From: DASYTH01 sp035762905
Lineage (GTDB): Bacteria > Actinomycetota > Actinomycetes > Mycobacteriales > Pseudonocardiaceae
DNA length: 64,000 nt
Direction: 5' to 3'
Assembly (NCBI RefSeq): GCF_035762905.1
Contig: NZ_DASUCC010000076.1
Coordinates: 16,377-80,376 of the forward strand
Part shown: one piece after another, positions 25,270-33,394 of the stretch
How positions within the stretch are numbered: the stretch's first letter is position 1
Layout: every line of letters begins with the position of its first letter
Notes under the pieces: generated by a model
Database searches by the model: none
Told to the model about the DNA's origin: nothing
What the model saw: only the letters and a program-made list of their open reading frames with translations
Position numbers and translations under genes: made by a program

Positions 25270-26565
25270 ATGGGTACGCCTGAACACGAGATGTACGACG
25301 TGGTTGGCATCGGGTTCGGCCCGTCTAATCTGTCGCTTGCCGTCGCACTGGACGAACACCCGGGGAACGTCGGGGGACGTCCGATCTCCTCGGCGTTCTT
25401 CGAGCGGCAGCCGTCGTTCGGCTGGCACCGCAACATGCTGCTGCCGGACGCGACCATGCAGATTTCGTTCCTCAAGGACCTGGCCACGTTCCGCAACCCG
25501 TCGTCGCGGTTCAGCTTCGTGTCCTACCTGCACGACGCCGGCCGGCTGGTGCAGTTCGTCAACAACCAGGACTTCTTCCCGACCCGGCAGGAGTTCCACC
25601 AGTACCTGGAATGGGCCGCGGCCAGCCTGTCCGACCGGGTCTCGTACAACTCCGACGTCCGGGCGATCCGGCTGCCGCCAGGGACGTCGCCGGGATCGGC
25701 CGACTACATCCAGGTCGAGGTGGCCGACCGCGGCGGGGGCGGCGAGCGGTTGGTCAACGCGCGCAACGTGGTCATCTCGACCGGGCTGGTGCCGCGGATG
25801 CCGGCCGGCATCGAGGTCGACGACCGGGTCTGGCACACCTCCGAGTTCCTGGACCGGTACGGCCGGATCAATCCGGACGACATCAAGGGCGTCGCGGTGA
25901 TCGGCGCCGGCCAGAGCGCGGCCGAGATCACCCGGTTCCTGCACGACAACGTGCCGCACGCGCAGATCTACGCGATCATGCCGTCCTACGGTTACGCCGT
26001 CGCCGACGACACCCCGTTCGCCAACCAGGTGTTCGATCCCGGCGCGGTCGACGAGTACTACAACGGCACCGACCAGACCCGGGAAGCCTTCTGGCGCTAC
26101 CACAAGAACACCAACTACTCGGTCGTCGACGACGACGTGATCCGGGACCTGTTCCGGCGCACCTACGGCGAGCGCGTCCGCAACTCCCAGCGGCTGAACT
26201 TCCTGAACCTGACCCGGGTCGCCGCGGTCAAGCGGGCCGGCACCGAGACCCGGGTCAAGGTGCAGTCGCTGATCGACAACGATCCGCAGGAACTGTCCGT
26301 CGACGTGGTGGTGTTCGCCACCGGCTACGACGCCATGGAACCCACCGCCCTGCTCGGCGACCTGGACCAGTACTGCCTGCGCGATTCGTCCGGCCGTCTG
26401 CGCGTGGAGCGCGACTACCGCGTCGTCACCTCGGGGCTGCCGTGCGGGATCTACCTGCAGGGCGGTACCGAGCACACCCACGGCCTGTCGGCGTCCCTGC
26501 TGTCCAACATCGCCATCCGCGGCGGGGAGATCGCCGACTCCCTGCTCCGCCGCCGCGCGGCCTGA
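25270..26565 (+). CDS. ktzI-like: L-ornithine N5-monooxygenase, KtzI/SidA-like
   Basis: This 431-residue FAD- and NADPH-dependent enzyme should hydroxylate the side-chain nitrogen of ornithine (less likely lysine). The FAD motif GIGFGPSNLSLAVAL lies near residue 13. The substrate region contains WHRNMLLPDATMQISFLKDL, the NADPH motif is VIGAGQSAAEI near residue 220, ATGY lies near residue 355, and the C terminus has GLSASLLSNIAIRGGEI. These features and the length fit the KtzI/PvdA/SidA family. N5-hydroxyornithine could go to a hydroxamate siderophore. Here no formyl- or acetyl-transferase or iron-uptake gene is nearby, while a KtzT-like gene is present, so piperazate formation is favoured. 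It converges with the smaller NRPS gene. Confidence 0.93.
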   Translation: MGTPEHEMYDVVGIGFGPSNLSLAVALDEHPGNVGGRPISSAFFERQPSFGWHRNMLLPDATMQISFLKDLATFRNPSSRFSFVSYLHDAGRLVQFVNNQDFFPTRQEFHQYLEWAAASLSDRVSYNSDVRAIRLPPGTSPGSADYIQVEVADRGGGGERLVNARNVVISTGLVPRMPAGIEVDDRVWHTSEFLDRYGRINPDDIKGVAVIGAGQSAAEITRFLHDNVPHAQIYAIMPSYGYAVADDTPFANQVFDPGAVDEYYNGTDQTREAFWRYHKNTNYSVVDDDVIRDLFRRTYGERVRNSQRLNFLNLTRVAAVKRAGTETRVKVQSLIDNDPQELSVDVVVFATGYDAMEPTALLGDLDQYCLRDSSGRLRVERDYRVVTSGLPCGIYLQGGTEHTHGLSASLLSNIAIRGGEIADSLLRRRAA

Positions 26566-26583
26566 CCGGCCCAGCCGCCCTGC

Positions 26584-29500
26584 CTATGTCATCCTGCGTA
26601 GGCCGGGGCGGCTGCCGGTCGTGGCGGGGCCCAACCGGGGCGCCAGGGTGGCGACGGTCGGGTACCGGAACAGGGTCCGGATGGAGACCTCGATGGCGAG
26701 GGTCCGGCGGATCCGGCTGATGATCCGGGTGGCCTTGAGCGAGTTGCAGCCCAGCACGAACAGGTGGTCGTCGATGCCGACCCGGTCGGCGCCGAGGACA
26801 TCGGCGATCAGCTCGCACAGCGCCGACTCCACCGGGGTGCGGCCGGGGCGGTAGGCCGGGGCGTGCGCGGGAGCGGCCGGAACCGGCGCCGGGCCGAGCA
26901 CGGTGCGCAGCGGATCGTCGGGCGGCAGGACGTCCAGCGTGCCGAGGGCGCGGTCGGGGCCGGCGAGTTGCCCGAGGACCGCGCGGAACCGGGTGCCGAG
27001 CCGCCGGACCGCGGGCTCGGGGACGAGGTCGCGGTCGTGTTGCAGGATCAGCCGGCCGGGAGTGACGATCAAGGTCAGCGGGTAGCTGCCGGTGCCGACC
27101 GAGTCGATGGCGGTGATCTCGATGCCGGCCGCGGCACCGGCGCCCGGCGGGTAGGACTGGAACACCACCAGGGTGTCGAACAGGGCGTCGACACCGGCGA
27201 TCCGGTGGATCTCGGTCAACCCGAGGTGCTGGTGGTCCAGCAGCGCGGTTTGCCGGATCTGCAGACCGGTCAGTAGATCGGCGATGGTGTCGCCGGGGTC
27301 GGTCCGGGCCCGCACCGGGACGGTGTTGATGAACAGGCCGACCATCGACTCCACGCCGGTGAGCTCGGCGGGGCGGCCGGCCACCGTGGCGCCGAACACC
27401 ACGTCGGTCCGCCCGGTCAGCGCGGCGAGCAGGATCGCCCACGCGCCCTGCACCAGGGTGCTCGGGGTGACGCCGAGTGCGGCGGCGCCACCGGTCAGCA
27501 GCCGGGACTCGGCGGGCGACAGGTCGACCCGAACCTCGGCCACGTCGGCGGTTCGCGCCCGGGAGGCGCCGGGGACCAGCATGGTCGGGCCGGACACACC
27601 GGCAAGTTCGTCGGCCCAGGCCCGGGCGCTCTTGTCCGGGTCGCGCCGGCACAGCCAGGCCAGGAAGTCGCGGAAGCCGGGCACCGGCTCCGGTTCGTCG
27701 GCGGCGTAGAGCCGGACGAGGTCGCGCGCCAGCACCTGCTCGGACCAGCCGTCGATCAGCGCGTGGTGGGCGGTGACGACCAGGGCGGCGCGTTCGGGGC
27801 CACGGCGGAGCAGGGTCATGCGGAGCAGCGGCGGGGTGTTCGGGTCGAACCGCCGGGCCCGGTCCTCGGCGAGGAACCGGCGCACCGCGTCGTCCGGCGC
27901 GCCGGACAGGTCGATCTCCCGCCAGGGCAACGCGACCCCGTCCACCGGCACGGCCACCAACTCGTCGGCGGCATCGGTGACGAAGGCGGCCCGCAGGTTG
28001 GCGTACCGGTCCAGCACGGCCTGGCCGGCGGCCCGCAGCCGGACCGGATCCACCGGCCCGGACAGGTGGTAGACCGTCTGCAGCTGATACGCGTCGGGAC
28101 CGGTGTCGGTGCGCATCGACTCGTAGAGCATCCCGGCCTGCATCGGGGTCAGCGGCCACACGTCGGCGACCCGCCGGTAGCGCAGGCGCCAGGCCGCGAG
28201 ATCGGCCGGGCGCACGGTGACCAGCGGCGCCGAATCGTCCACGGTGGACTCCGTGGCGACCCGGGCCACACCGGCCAGCGCGGCCACCGACCGGAGGCCG
28301 AGAACCTGCTGCGGGGTGATCTCGATGCCCCGGCCGCGGGCCTTGGTCACGATCTGGATGGCGCGGATGCTGTCCCCGCCGAGCGCGAGGTAGTCGTCGT
28401 CGACGCCGACCCGGTCCAGGCCGAGCACCTCGGCGTAGACCTCGGCAAGGGCCCGCTCGCGCGTGGACCGTCCAGCCCGGTACCCGGCGACCGCCCGGTC
28501 CGGCTCGGGCAGCGCGGCCCGGTCCAGCTTTCCGTTGGGCGACAACGGCAACCGGTCCAGCATCAGGAACGCGCCGGGAACCATGTACGCGGGCAGCCGG
28601 CTCGCCGCCAGTTCGCGCAGGTCGTCCTCGGACAGCCCGCCCGCCGGCACCACGTAGCCGACCAGCCGGCCGTCGCGGGCGGCCACCGCGACCTGCCGCA
28701 CGCCCGGATGCGCGCGCAGCACCGCTTCGATCTCACCGAGCTCCACCCGCAGGCCGTTGATCTTGACCTGGAAGTCTTTGCGCCCCAACAACTCGATCAG
28801 TCCGTCCGGACCGAACCGGGCCAGATCACCGGTGCGGTACAGGCGTTCGCCACGGACCTCGCCGTAGGACCAGGTGCTGAACCGCTCGGCGGTGCGCTCG
28901 GGCTGGTCGAGGTAACCACGGGCGAGACCGATGCCGGCCAGGTACAGCTCCCCCGCCACGCCCGGCGGCACCGGTGTCCCGGTGTCGTCGAGGATGTAGG
29001 TGCGCTGGTTGGCCATCGGGCGGCCGTAGGGGATGCTCGGCCAACCCGAATCGGTCGCCGTCACCTCGTAGATCGTCGAGTGGATGGACGCCTCGGTGGC
29101 GCCGCCCAGCACGATGAATCGCACCCCGGGTGCGATCGCGCGGACCCGGTCGGCCAGCGGCACCGGCACCCAGTCGCCGCCGAGCATCGCCAGCCGCAGG
29201 TACGGCAACGCCGGACCGCCGGCCTGCTCCAGCGCCTCGACCAGCAGCCCGAGCAGGGCCGGGGCCGAGTTCCAGATCGTGACCCGGTGGCCGGCGAGCA
29301 GTTCCGCCCAGTGCCGGGGATCCCTGGTGCGGCCCGGCTCCGGGAGCACCACGGTGCCGCCTGCGCCGGTGATGCCGAGCAGTTCGTACACGGACATGTC
29401 GAAGCTCGGCGAGGACAGCGCCAGCACCGAGTCGCCCGGCCCGACCCGGAACCGGGTATTGAGGTCCGCCAGGTTGTTCACCACGCCGCGGTGGCACAGC

Positions 29501-30522
29501 GCGATCGGCTTGGGCGCACCGGTGGAGCCCGAGGTGTGGATGACGTAACACAGGTTGTCCGGCCCGGCAACGGCATCCGGGTCGTGCTCGGGCCAGCCGG
29601 ACAGCGGCCGCGCGTCCCGGTCGAGCAGGATCAGCTTGCCGGCACCGGTGTCCGGCAGGTTGCCGGACACCGCCGACCGGCTGATCGTCACCGAACACGC
29701 TGTCCCCTCGACCATCGCGGCGATCCGCGCGGCCGGGTAGTCCGGGTCGATCGGCACGTACGCGCCGCCGGCCTTCAGGATCGCGAGCACCGCCACCAGC
29801 AGACCGGGCGAGCGGTCCAGGCACAGGCCGACCCGCACGTCCGGGCCGACCCCGAGCGCGCGCAGGTGGTGGGCCAGCCGGTTGGCCGAGGCGTTGAGCT
29901 GCCGGTAGGTCCAGCGCTGCCGGCCGTGCACGACCGCGACGGCGTTGGGCGAACGCCCCACCCAGTACTGGAAAGCCTCGTGCAGACAGGCATCGTGCGG
30001 CAGGTCGGCCTCGGTCCGGTTCCAGTCGAGCAGGACCCGGCGCAGCTCGGGGTCGGTCATCAGCCGCAGCCGGGACACCGGGCGGTCCGGGTGCGTGACG
30101 CCGTCCCACAGCAGCGTCCGGTAGTGGTCGACCAACCGCTCGACCGTGTCCCGGTTGAACAGCGCGGCGTCGTAGTGCAGTTCGACCGCCCCGTCCAGCA
30201 CCCGCAGCTCGAGTTCGGCCGGCCCGGAACTCCGAACCCGGCCGATGGCGACGGCGGCGGTCAGCTCCCGCAGCGTCGACTCGCCGCCCACCCGCACCCG
30301 GACCTGCGCACCGTCCTGGCGCAGGCTGATCCGGTCCTGGCCGGTATAGCGGTAGAGCACGGCGGCGAAGCCGGCGGACACGATGTCCGCGTGCGCACCC
30401 AAGGCCAACCGGGGCAGCCGAAGCTCGGCCCGCAGCACCGCCGTGCGCCGGACCGATCCCGGCCGGCGCGGACGGTCGGCCGGCACCAGCACCGGGGGCC
30501 ACGGCTGGGCGGGATGGGTCAC
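26584..30522 (-). CDS. NRPS with domains truncated C - A - T - C - T
   Basis: The protein has 1312 residues. Residues 1-170 look like a condensation domain with its middle deleted: the VLYRYTGQDRIS and LFNRDTVERLVDHYRTLL parts remain, but no HHxxxDG does. The A domain (about 185-690) has IHTSGSTGAPK near 330 and, by eye, pocket DMYNMGLIHK. Its LGGATEAS and IPYGRPMANQ motifs are of the kind found in cysteine-like A domains. T1 has Ser 718 in LGGDSI. The C domain has HHALIDGW at about 919. A final T (Ser 1261 in LGCNSL) has no A domain before it and no TE after it, so it must be loaded in trans or pass its chain on. The GTG start has GGGAG 8 nt upstream. It follows the hydrolase and LmbU genes. 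Confidence 0.92.
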   Translation of the reverse strand: MTHPAQPWPPVLVPADRPRRPGSVRRTAVLRAELRLPRLALGAHADIVSAGFAAVLYRYTGQDRISLRQDGAQVRVRVGGESTLRELTAAVAIGRVRSSGPAELELRVLDGAVELHYDAALFNRDTVERLVDHYRTLLWDGVTHPDRPVSRLRLMTDPELRRVLLDWNRTEADLPHDACLHEAFQYWVGRSPNAVAVVHGRQRWTYRQLNASANRLAHHLRALGVGPDVRVGLCLDRSPGLLVAVLAILKAGGAYVPIDPDYPAARIAAMVEGTACSVTISRSAVSGNLPDTGAGKLILLDRDARPLSGWPEHDPDAVAGPDNLCYVIHTSGSTGAPKPIALCHRGVVNNLADLNTRFRVGPGDSVLALSSPSFDMSVYELLGITGAGGTVVLPEPGRTRDPRHWAELLAGHRVTIWNSAPALLGLLVEALEQAGGPALPYLRLAMLGGDWVPVPLADRVRAIAPGVRFIVLGGATEASIHSTIYEVTATDSGWPSIPYGRPMANQRTYILDDTGTPVPPGVAGELYLAGIGLARGYLDQPERTAERFSTWSYGEVRGERLYRTGDLARFGPDGLIELLGRKDFQVKINGLRVELGEIEAVLRAHPGVRQVAVAARDGRLVGYVVPAGGLSEDDLRELAASRLPAYMVPGAFLMLDRLPLSPNGKLDRAALPEPDRAVAGYRAGRSTRERALAEVYAEVLGLDRVGVDDDYLALGGDSIRAIQIVTKARGRGIEITPQQVLGLRSVAALAGVARVATESTVDDSAPLVTVRPADLAAWRLRYRRVADVWPLTPMQAGMLYESMRTDTGPDAYQLQTVYHLSGPVDPVRLRAAGQAVLDRYANLRAAFVTDAADELVAVPVDGVALPWREIDLSGAPDDAVRRFLAEDRARRFDPNTPPLLRMTLLRRGPERAALVVTAHHALIDGWSEQVLARDLVRLYAADEPEPVPGFRDFLAWLCRRDPDKSARAWADELAGVSGPTMLVPGASRARTADVAEVRVDLSPAESRLLTGGAAALGVTPSTLVQGAWAILLAALTGRTDVVFGATVAGRPAELTGVESMVGLFINTVPVRARTDPGDTIADLLTGLQIRQTALLDHQHLGLTEIHRIAGVDALFDTLVVFQSYPPGAGAAAGIEITAIDSVGTGSYPLTLIVTPGRLILQHDRDLVPEPAVRRLGTRFRAVLGQLAGPDRALGTLDVLPPDDPLRTVLGPAPVPAAPAHAPAYRPGRTPVESALCELIADVLGADRVGIDDHLFVLGCNSLKATRIISRIRRTLAIEVSIRTLFRYPTVATLAPRLGPATTGSRPGLRRMT

Positions 30523-30571
30523 GATCGGGGCTCCCGTCAGAAGTCGTCGTCGATGCCGAACGGCAGCCGGT

Positions 30572-30610
30572 GCCGGGTGCGCGGGTCCGCCACCCCAGCG
30601 CGCACCCGGC
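30572..30610 (-). terminator. Hairpin between the hydrolase and NRPS genes
   Basis: GCCGGGTGCGC (30572-30582) pairs perfectly with GCGCACCCGGC (30600-30610) around a 17-nt loop, starting 6 nt after the hydrolase stop codon. It may terminate or attenuate transcription before the NRPS gene, or protect the 3' end of the upstream message. The 94-bp gap holds no other feature except the NRPS ribosome-binding site. Confidence 0.55.
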
Positions 30611-30616
30611 TCGGTG

Positions 30617-31462
30617 TCACCGGCGAAGTTCCAGCGTGCAGCACTTCACGCTGCCACCGGCCTTGAGCAGCTCGGCCAGGTCGACGCCGATCGGCTCGAA
30701 CCCGCGCTCGGCGAGCTGCCCGGCCAGCCCCACCGCCGCCTGCGGCAGGACGACGTGCCGGCCGTCGGAGAACGCGTTGAGGCCGAAGACTTCCGCGTCC
30801 GCCCGGGCGGCAAGGACCGCGTCCGGGAAGTGGGCGGCGAGCAGTTCCCGGCTCTGCTCGTCGAATGCCGGCGGGTGGTACATCACCTCGTTGTGATCGA
30901 GCACGGCCAGCGCCGTGTCCAGGTGGTAGAAGCGCGGATCGACCAGTGTCAGACTGATCACCGGGCGGCCGAAGAACTCCGCGACCTCATCGTGCGCCGC
31001 GCGTGTGGTCCGGAACCCCGTGCCGGCAAGAATCACGTCGCCGGCGAACAGGATGTCGCCCTCACCTTCGTTGACGTGCCTGGACATCCGGACGTCGGTC
31101 CAGCCGTGCTGGGCGAACCATTCCAGGTACGCCTCGGACTCGTCATGCCGCTGCGCGTGCCGAAACCGTGCCACGAGCGCCTTTCCGTCGATGACGGTGG
31201 CCCCGTTCGCGGCGAACACCATGTCGGGCAGGCCGGGCCGGGCCCCGACCAGCTCGACCTCGTGGCCCAGTTCGACGAACAGGTCGTGCAGGTACTTCCA
31301 CTGATCCAGGCCACTGGCCTGGGACGTGGGCCGGCTCGGATCCATCCACGGGTTGATGGAGTAGTTGACGTCGAAGTACGTCGGCTCACACATCAAGATG
31401 GTCCGCGGCCGAGCCGTTCTGCCGGATGTCAAGGCGTCGTCATCTGGTTGTGGCAGCACCAT
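30617..31462 (-). CDS. Amidinotransferase/dimethylargininase-family guanidine hydrolase
   Basis: The 281-residue protein belongs to the arginine deiminase/DDAH superfamily (five-bladed beta/alpha propeller). It shows EPTYFDVNYSINPWM near residue 25, DMVFAANGATVIDG, the catalytic His in FYHLDTALAVLDH, and the catalytic Cys near the C terminus in GGSVKCCTLEL. Members turn methylarginine or arginine into citrulline, and arginine dihydrolases of this fold give ornithine directly. In a cluster that needs ornithine for piperazate, precursor supply from arginine is an attractive inference. ATG 31462 is preferred over 31498 because AAAGGGA precedes it. It lies 70 bp after the LmbU gene and 94 bp before the NRPS gene. 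Confidence 0.82.
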   Translation of the reverse strand: MVLPQPDDDALTSGRTARPRTILMCEPTYFDVNYSINPWMDPSRPTSQASGLDQWKYLHDLFVELGHEVELVGARPGLPDMVFAANGATVIDGKALVARFRHAQRHDESEAYLEWFAQHGWTDVRMSRHVNEGEGDILFAGDVILAGTGFRTTRAAHDEVAEFFGRPVISLTLVDPRFYHLDTALAVLDHNEVMYHPPAFDEQSRELLAAHFPDAVLAARADAEVFGLNAFSDGRHVVLPQAAVGLAGQLAERGFEPIGVDLAELLKAGGSVKCCTLELRR

Positions 31463-31532
31463 AGGATTCCCTTTGCGTCGCGATTCGGAGAGTTTCATGT
31501 CGACGGGACTGACGGCGACCGCTGTTCGGGGT

Positions 31533-32204
31533 TCAGACCAGAACCTCGGCGCCCTCGACGAACTCGCTGTCCAGCGCCTCGATGGCCGCCCGGTCCAGGA
31601 TCGTCAGTACCCACTGGTCAAACGCGACGCCGAGGCAGTCGGCGGCCCGGCGCCACACGCCGACCCGATGGCTGGGCACCGCGATCCGGGAGCTGATCGG
31701 CACCAGCGCCGCCGTCTCCTCCTCCTCGGCCTCGCCGACCCGTTCCTCGCGAACCGCGGACCGGAGTTGTTTCGTCGACCACATCTCCCGTTCCGCCTGA
31801 TCCAGCAACCGTTCCTGCTCCTCGATCGGCAGCGAGGCGACCTCCGCGTGATGCTGGAAGGTCAGTGCGGAGCGGCGCCGGCCGAGGTCGAACCGCCGCG
31901 CCACCCAGGCGTAGTTGCGCAGCGTCTGATACCGCAGCCCCGCACCCTGGATGGCGAGTTGATAGCAGTCGGCGTAGTGCGTCTTGCCGAACACCAACCA
32001 GTCGCCGAGCCACCATGCCGACGAGTCGACAATCCCGGACAGCTGGCGACCCGCCTTCGCCCAGTCCTCGAAGCTGAGATCCCGGGGAATCTGCAGCCCG
32101 ACTCCGTTCATCCGCACCTGCCGCAGCTGTGCCGGACCCTCCATGCGCGGACGCACGTCGGGCAGGGCGACAGCCGTTCTGGCTAACTCATAAGTCTCGG
32201 CCAC
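31533..32204 (-). CDS. LmbU-family transcriptional regulator
   Basis: The 223-residue protein matches the LmbU family of cluster-situated regulators known from lincomycin and related pathways. Hallmarks are LQIPRDLSFEDWAKAGRQLSGI, SSAWWLGDWLVFGK, GLRYQTLRNYAWVARRFD, and QHHAEVASLPIEEQ. A C-terminal helix-turn-helix-like region contains STKQLRSAVREE. The GTG start at 32204 is supported by GGGAGG 4-5 nt upstream; longer frames lack such a site. It heads a probable operon with the guanidine hydrolase and the small NRPS. LmbU proteins are usually activators of their own pathway. Upstream, 32205-32464 holds a hairpin and presumably its promoter. Confidence 0.9.
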   Translation of the reverse strand: MAETYELARTAVALPDVRPRMEGPAQLRQVRMNGVGLQIPRDLSFEDWAKAGRQLSGIVDSSAWWLGDWLVFGKTHYADCYQLAIQGAGLRYQTLRNYAWVARRFDLGRRRSALTFQHHAEVASLPIEEQERLLDQAEREMWSTKQLRSAVREERVGEAEEEETAALVPISSRIAVPSHRVGVWRRAADCLGVAFDQWVLTILDRAAIEALDSEFVEGAEVLV

Positions 32205-32385
32205 AAAACCTCCCAATTTTGTGTGCAGGGCAACCACGACGGTGCCGGCCCGATCGTGTCGGGCCGCCACACCGTCCTCTCCGGACACCGCCCATGGTCC
32301 GGTCCCGGTGTCAACTGCGCCTCAAACGTCGCGGGAGCCCGCCCGGACCCTGGCTCAACCCGGTTTGGCCGTGGACGCGCCGCGA

Positions 32386-32416
32386 CCCGGAATCGCCGGG
32401 GGTGAGCGATTCCGGG
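32386..32416 (-). terminator. Perfect 11-bp hairpin after the DUF4097 gene
   Basis: CCCGGAATCGC pairs with GCGATTCCGGG around a 9-nt loop. It lies 49 nt past the stop of the leftward DUF4097 gene and about 180 bp before the LmbU start, so it probably separates the two transcripts. Confidence 0.7.
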
Positions 32417-32464
32417 CCGCTGGCGCCGGCTGGGCTGGGGGGTACCCGACCGGAAGTGGGGTTG

Positions 32465-33157
32465 TCAGACCCGCCGGATGACGATGTCGTCGAGGTTGGT
32501 GCGGGCGCGGACCAGGATCGTGTCCGCGTAGTCCGCCGGGTTGTCGACACCGTTGAGGGTGTTGCGAACCCGGCCGAGCTTGGTGCGGACGTCGAGCCGG
32601 GCGGCCGAGCCCTCCCGAACACCGACCTCGATCTCGCCGATGGACGTGCTGAGCACGACCGTTCCGCGGATCACCTCGGCGAGGCGGATGTCGCCGGTGG
32701 TGGTCGTGACGTCCACGTCGGCGTGCGCGCGCCGCACCAGCACGTCCCCGGTGACGCCGTTGACCCGCAGGCTGTCGGTGATCTCGCCGAGCCGGAAGTC
32801 ACCGAGGTCGGAGCTGAACTCGCTCTCGCCGAGCCGGCCATCGGTGACGAACGTGCCGAGGGAGGTCCGGCCCCGAACGGTCGAACCGGTGGGCAGCTCG
32901 ATGGTGATGGTGACGATTCCGAACTTGGTGCCGCGGCCGAACTGCTGGTACCAGGGCAGCGACTGCCGGATCTCCAGAATGCCGGGCGACTGGATCAGTC
33001 GCACGCGCCGCGCGGCCTGGCGGCTGTCGTCGTTGCCCGGGTCGGCCGGGACGACCGTGACGATTGTGTCGGCGCGGTCGCTGGCAACGATCTGCACGTC
33101 CCCGACGTCCAGGTCGACGGTCACCGCGAGCGGCCCGGGGGTGGCGTAGGTAGGCAT
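32465..33157 (-). CDS. DUF4097-family beta-helix protein
   Basis: The 230-residue protein is made of short beta-strand repeats typical of DUF4097/DUF2807-like right-handed beta-helices. Examples are GDVQIVASDRADTIVTV, SLGTFVTDG, LGDFRLGEI, VTGDVLVRRAHADVDVTTTTGDIRLAEV and LDDIVIRRV. It has no signal peptide or membrane segment, and the biochemical function of the family is unknown. GGAGAG 4 nt before the ATG supports the start. Such genes are often paired with TetR or PadR regulators or ABC transporters. Here a perfect palindrome lies 31 bp upstream, but no regulator is adjacent. Its link to the biosynthetic cluster is uncertain. Confidence 0.82.
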   Translation of the reverse strand: MPTYATPGPLAVTVDLDVGDVQIVASDRADTIVTVVPADPGNDDSRQAARRVRLIQSPGILEIRQSLPWYQQFGRGTKFGIVTITIELPTGSTVRGRTSLGTFVTDGRLGESEFSSDLGDFRLGEITDSLRVNGVTGDVLVRRAHADVDVTTTTGDIRLAEVIRGTVVLSTSIGEIEVGVREGSAARLDVRTKLGRVRNTLNGVDNPADYADTILVRARTNLDDIVIRRV

Positions 33158-33187
33158 GCTGCTCTCCGACTCGTCCGACTTGTACGT

Positions 33188-33202
33188 CGTTCAAGTTGAA
33201 CG
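33188..33202. promoter_or_regulatory. Perfect palindrome upstream of the DUF4097 gene
   Basis: CGTTCAA-G-TTGAACG has two 7-bp arms around one base and lies 31 bp before the DUF4097 start, where it would overlap a promoter. The form is typical of a TetR-type operator. The TetR encoded at 55180 is one possible binder, but no copy of this exact palindrome occurs in front of that gene. Confidence 0.6.
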
Positions 33203-33290
33203 ATAGGCCGGACTTGGACAGTGTGCAAGTTCGCTTCGACCTGGGCATGTTCCGCACGAGCACGGAGCATGGTGATCCGGTGGCAAGGAG

Positions 33291-33314
33291 CCGCGTCCGG
33301 TCGACCGGACGCGG
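33291..33314. promoter_or_regulatory. 24-bp perfect palindrome upstream of the thioesterase gene
   Basis: The two halves CCGCGTCCGGTC and GACCGGACGCGG are exact reverse complements with no spacer, about 80 bp before the thioesterase start in the 237-bp divergent region 33158-33394. It could be a dimer operator or form a cruciform or hairpin. Confidence 0.5.
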
Positions 33315-33394
33315 GCCGGCTTGACCGGCCGGCCGGCGCGGCCGAACCTGGGGAAGATCACGGCTTGAGTTTCGCCGGTTGAATAAGGTGGCAG

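Noticed and set aside
25270..26565. A hydroxamate siderophore pathway based on the N-hydroxylase
   Set aside because: No acyl- or formyl-transferase, siderophore receptor, ferric reductase or iron-box-like site was recognised nearby, whereas a KtzT-like gene is present.
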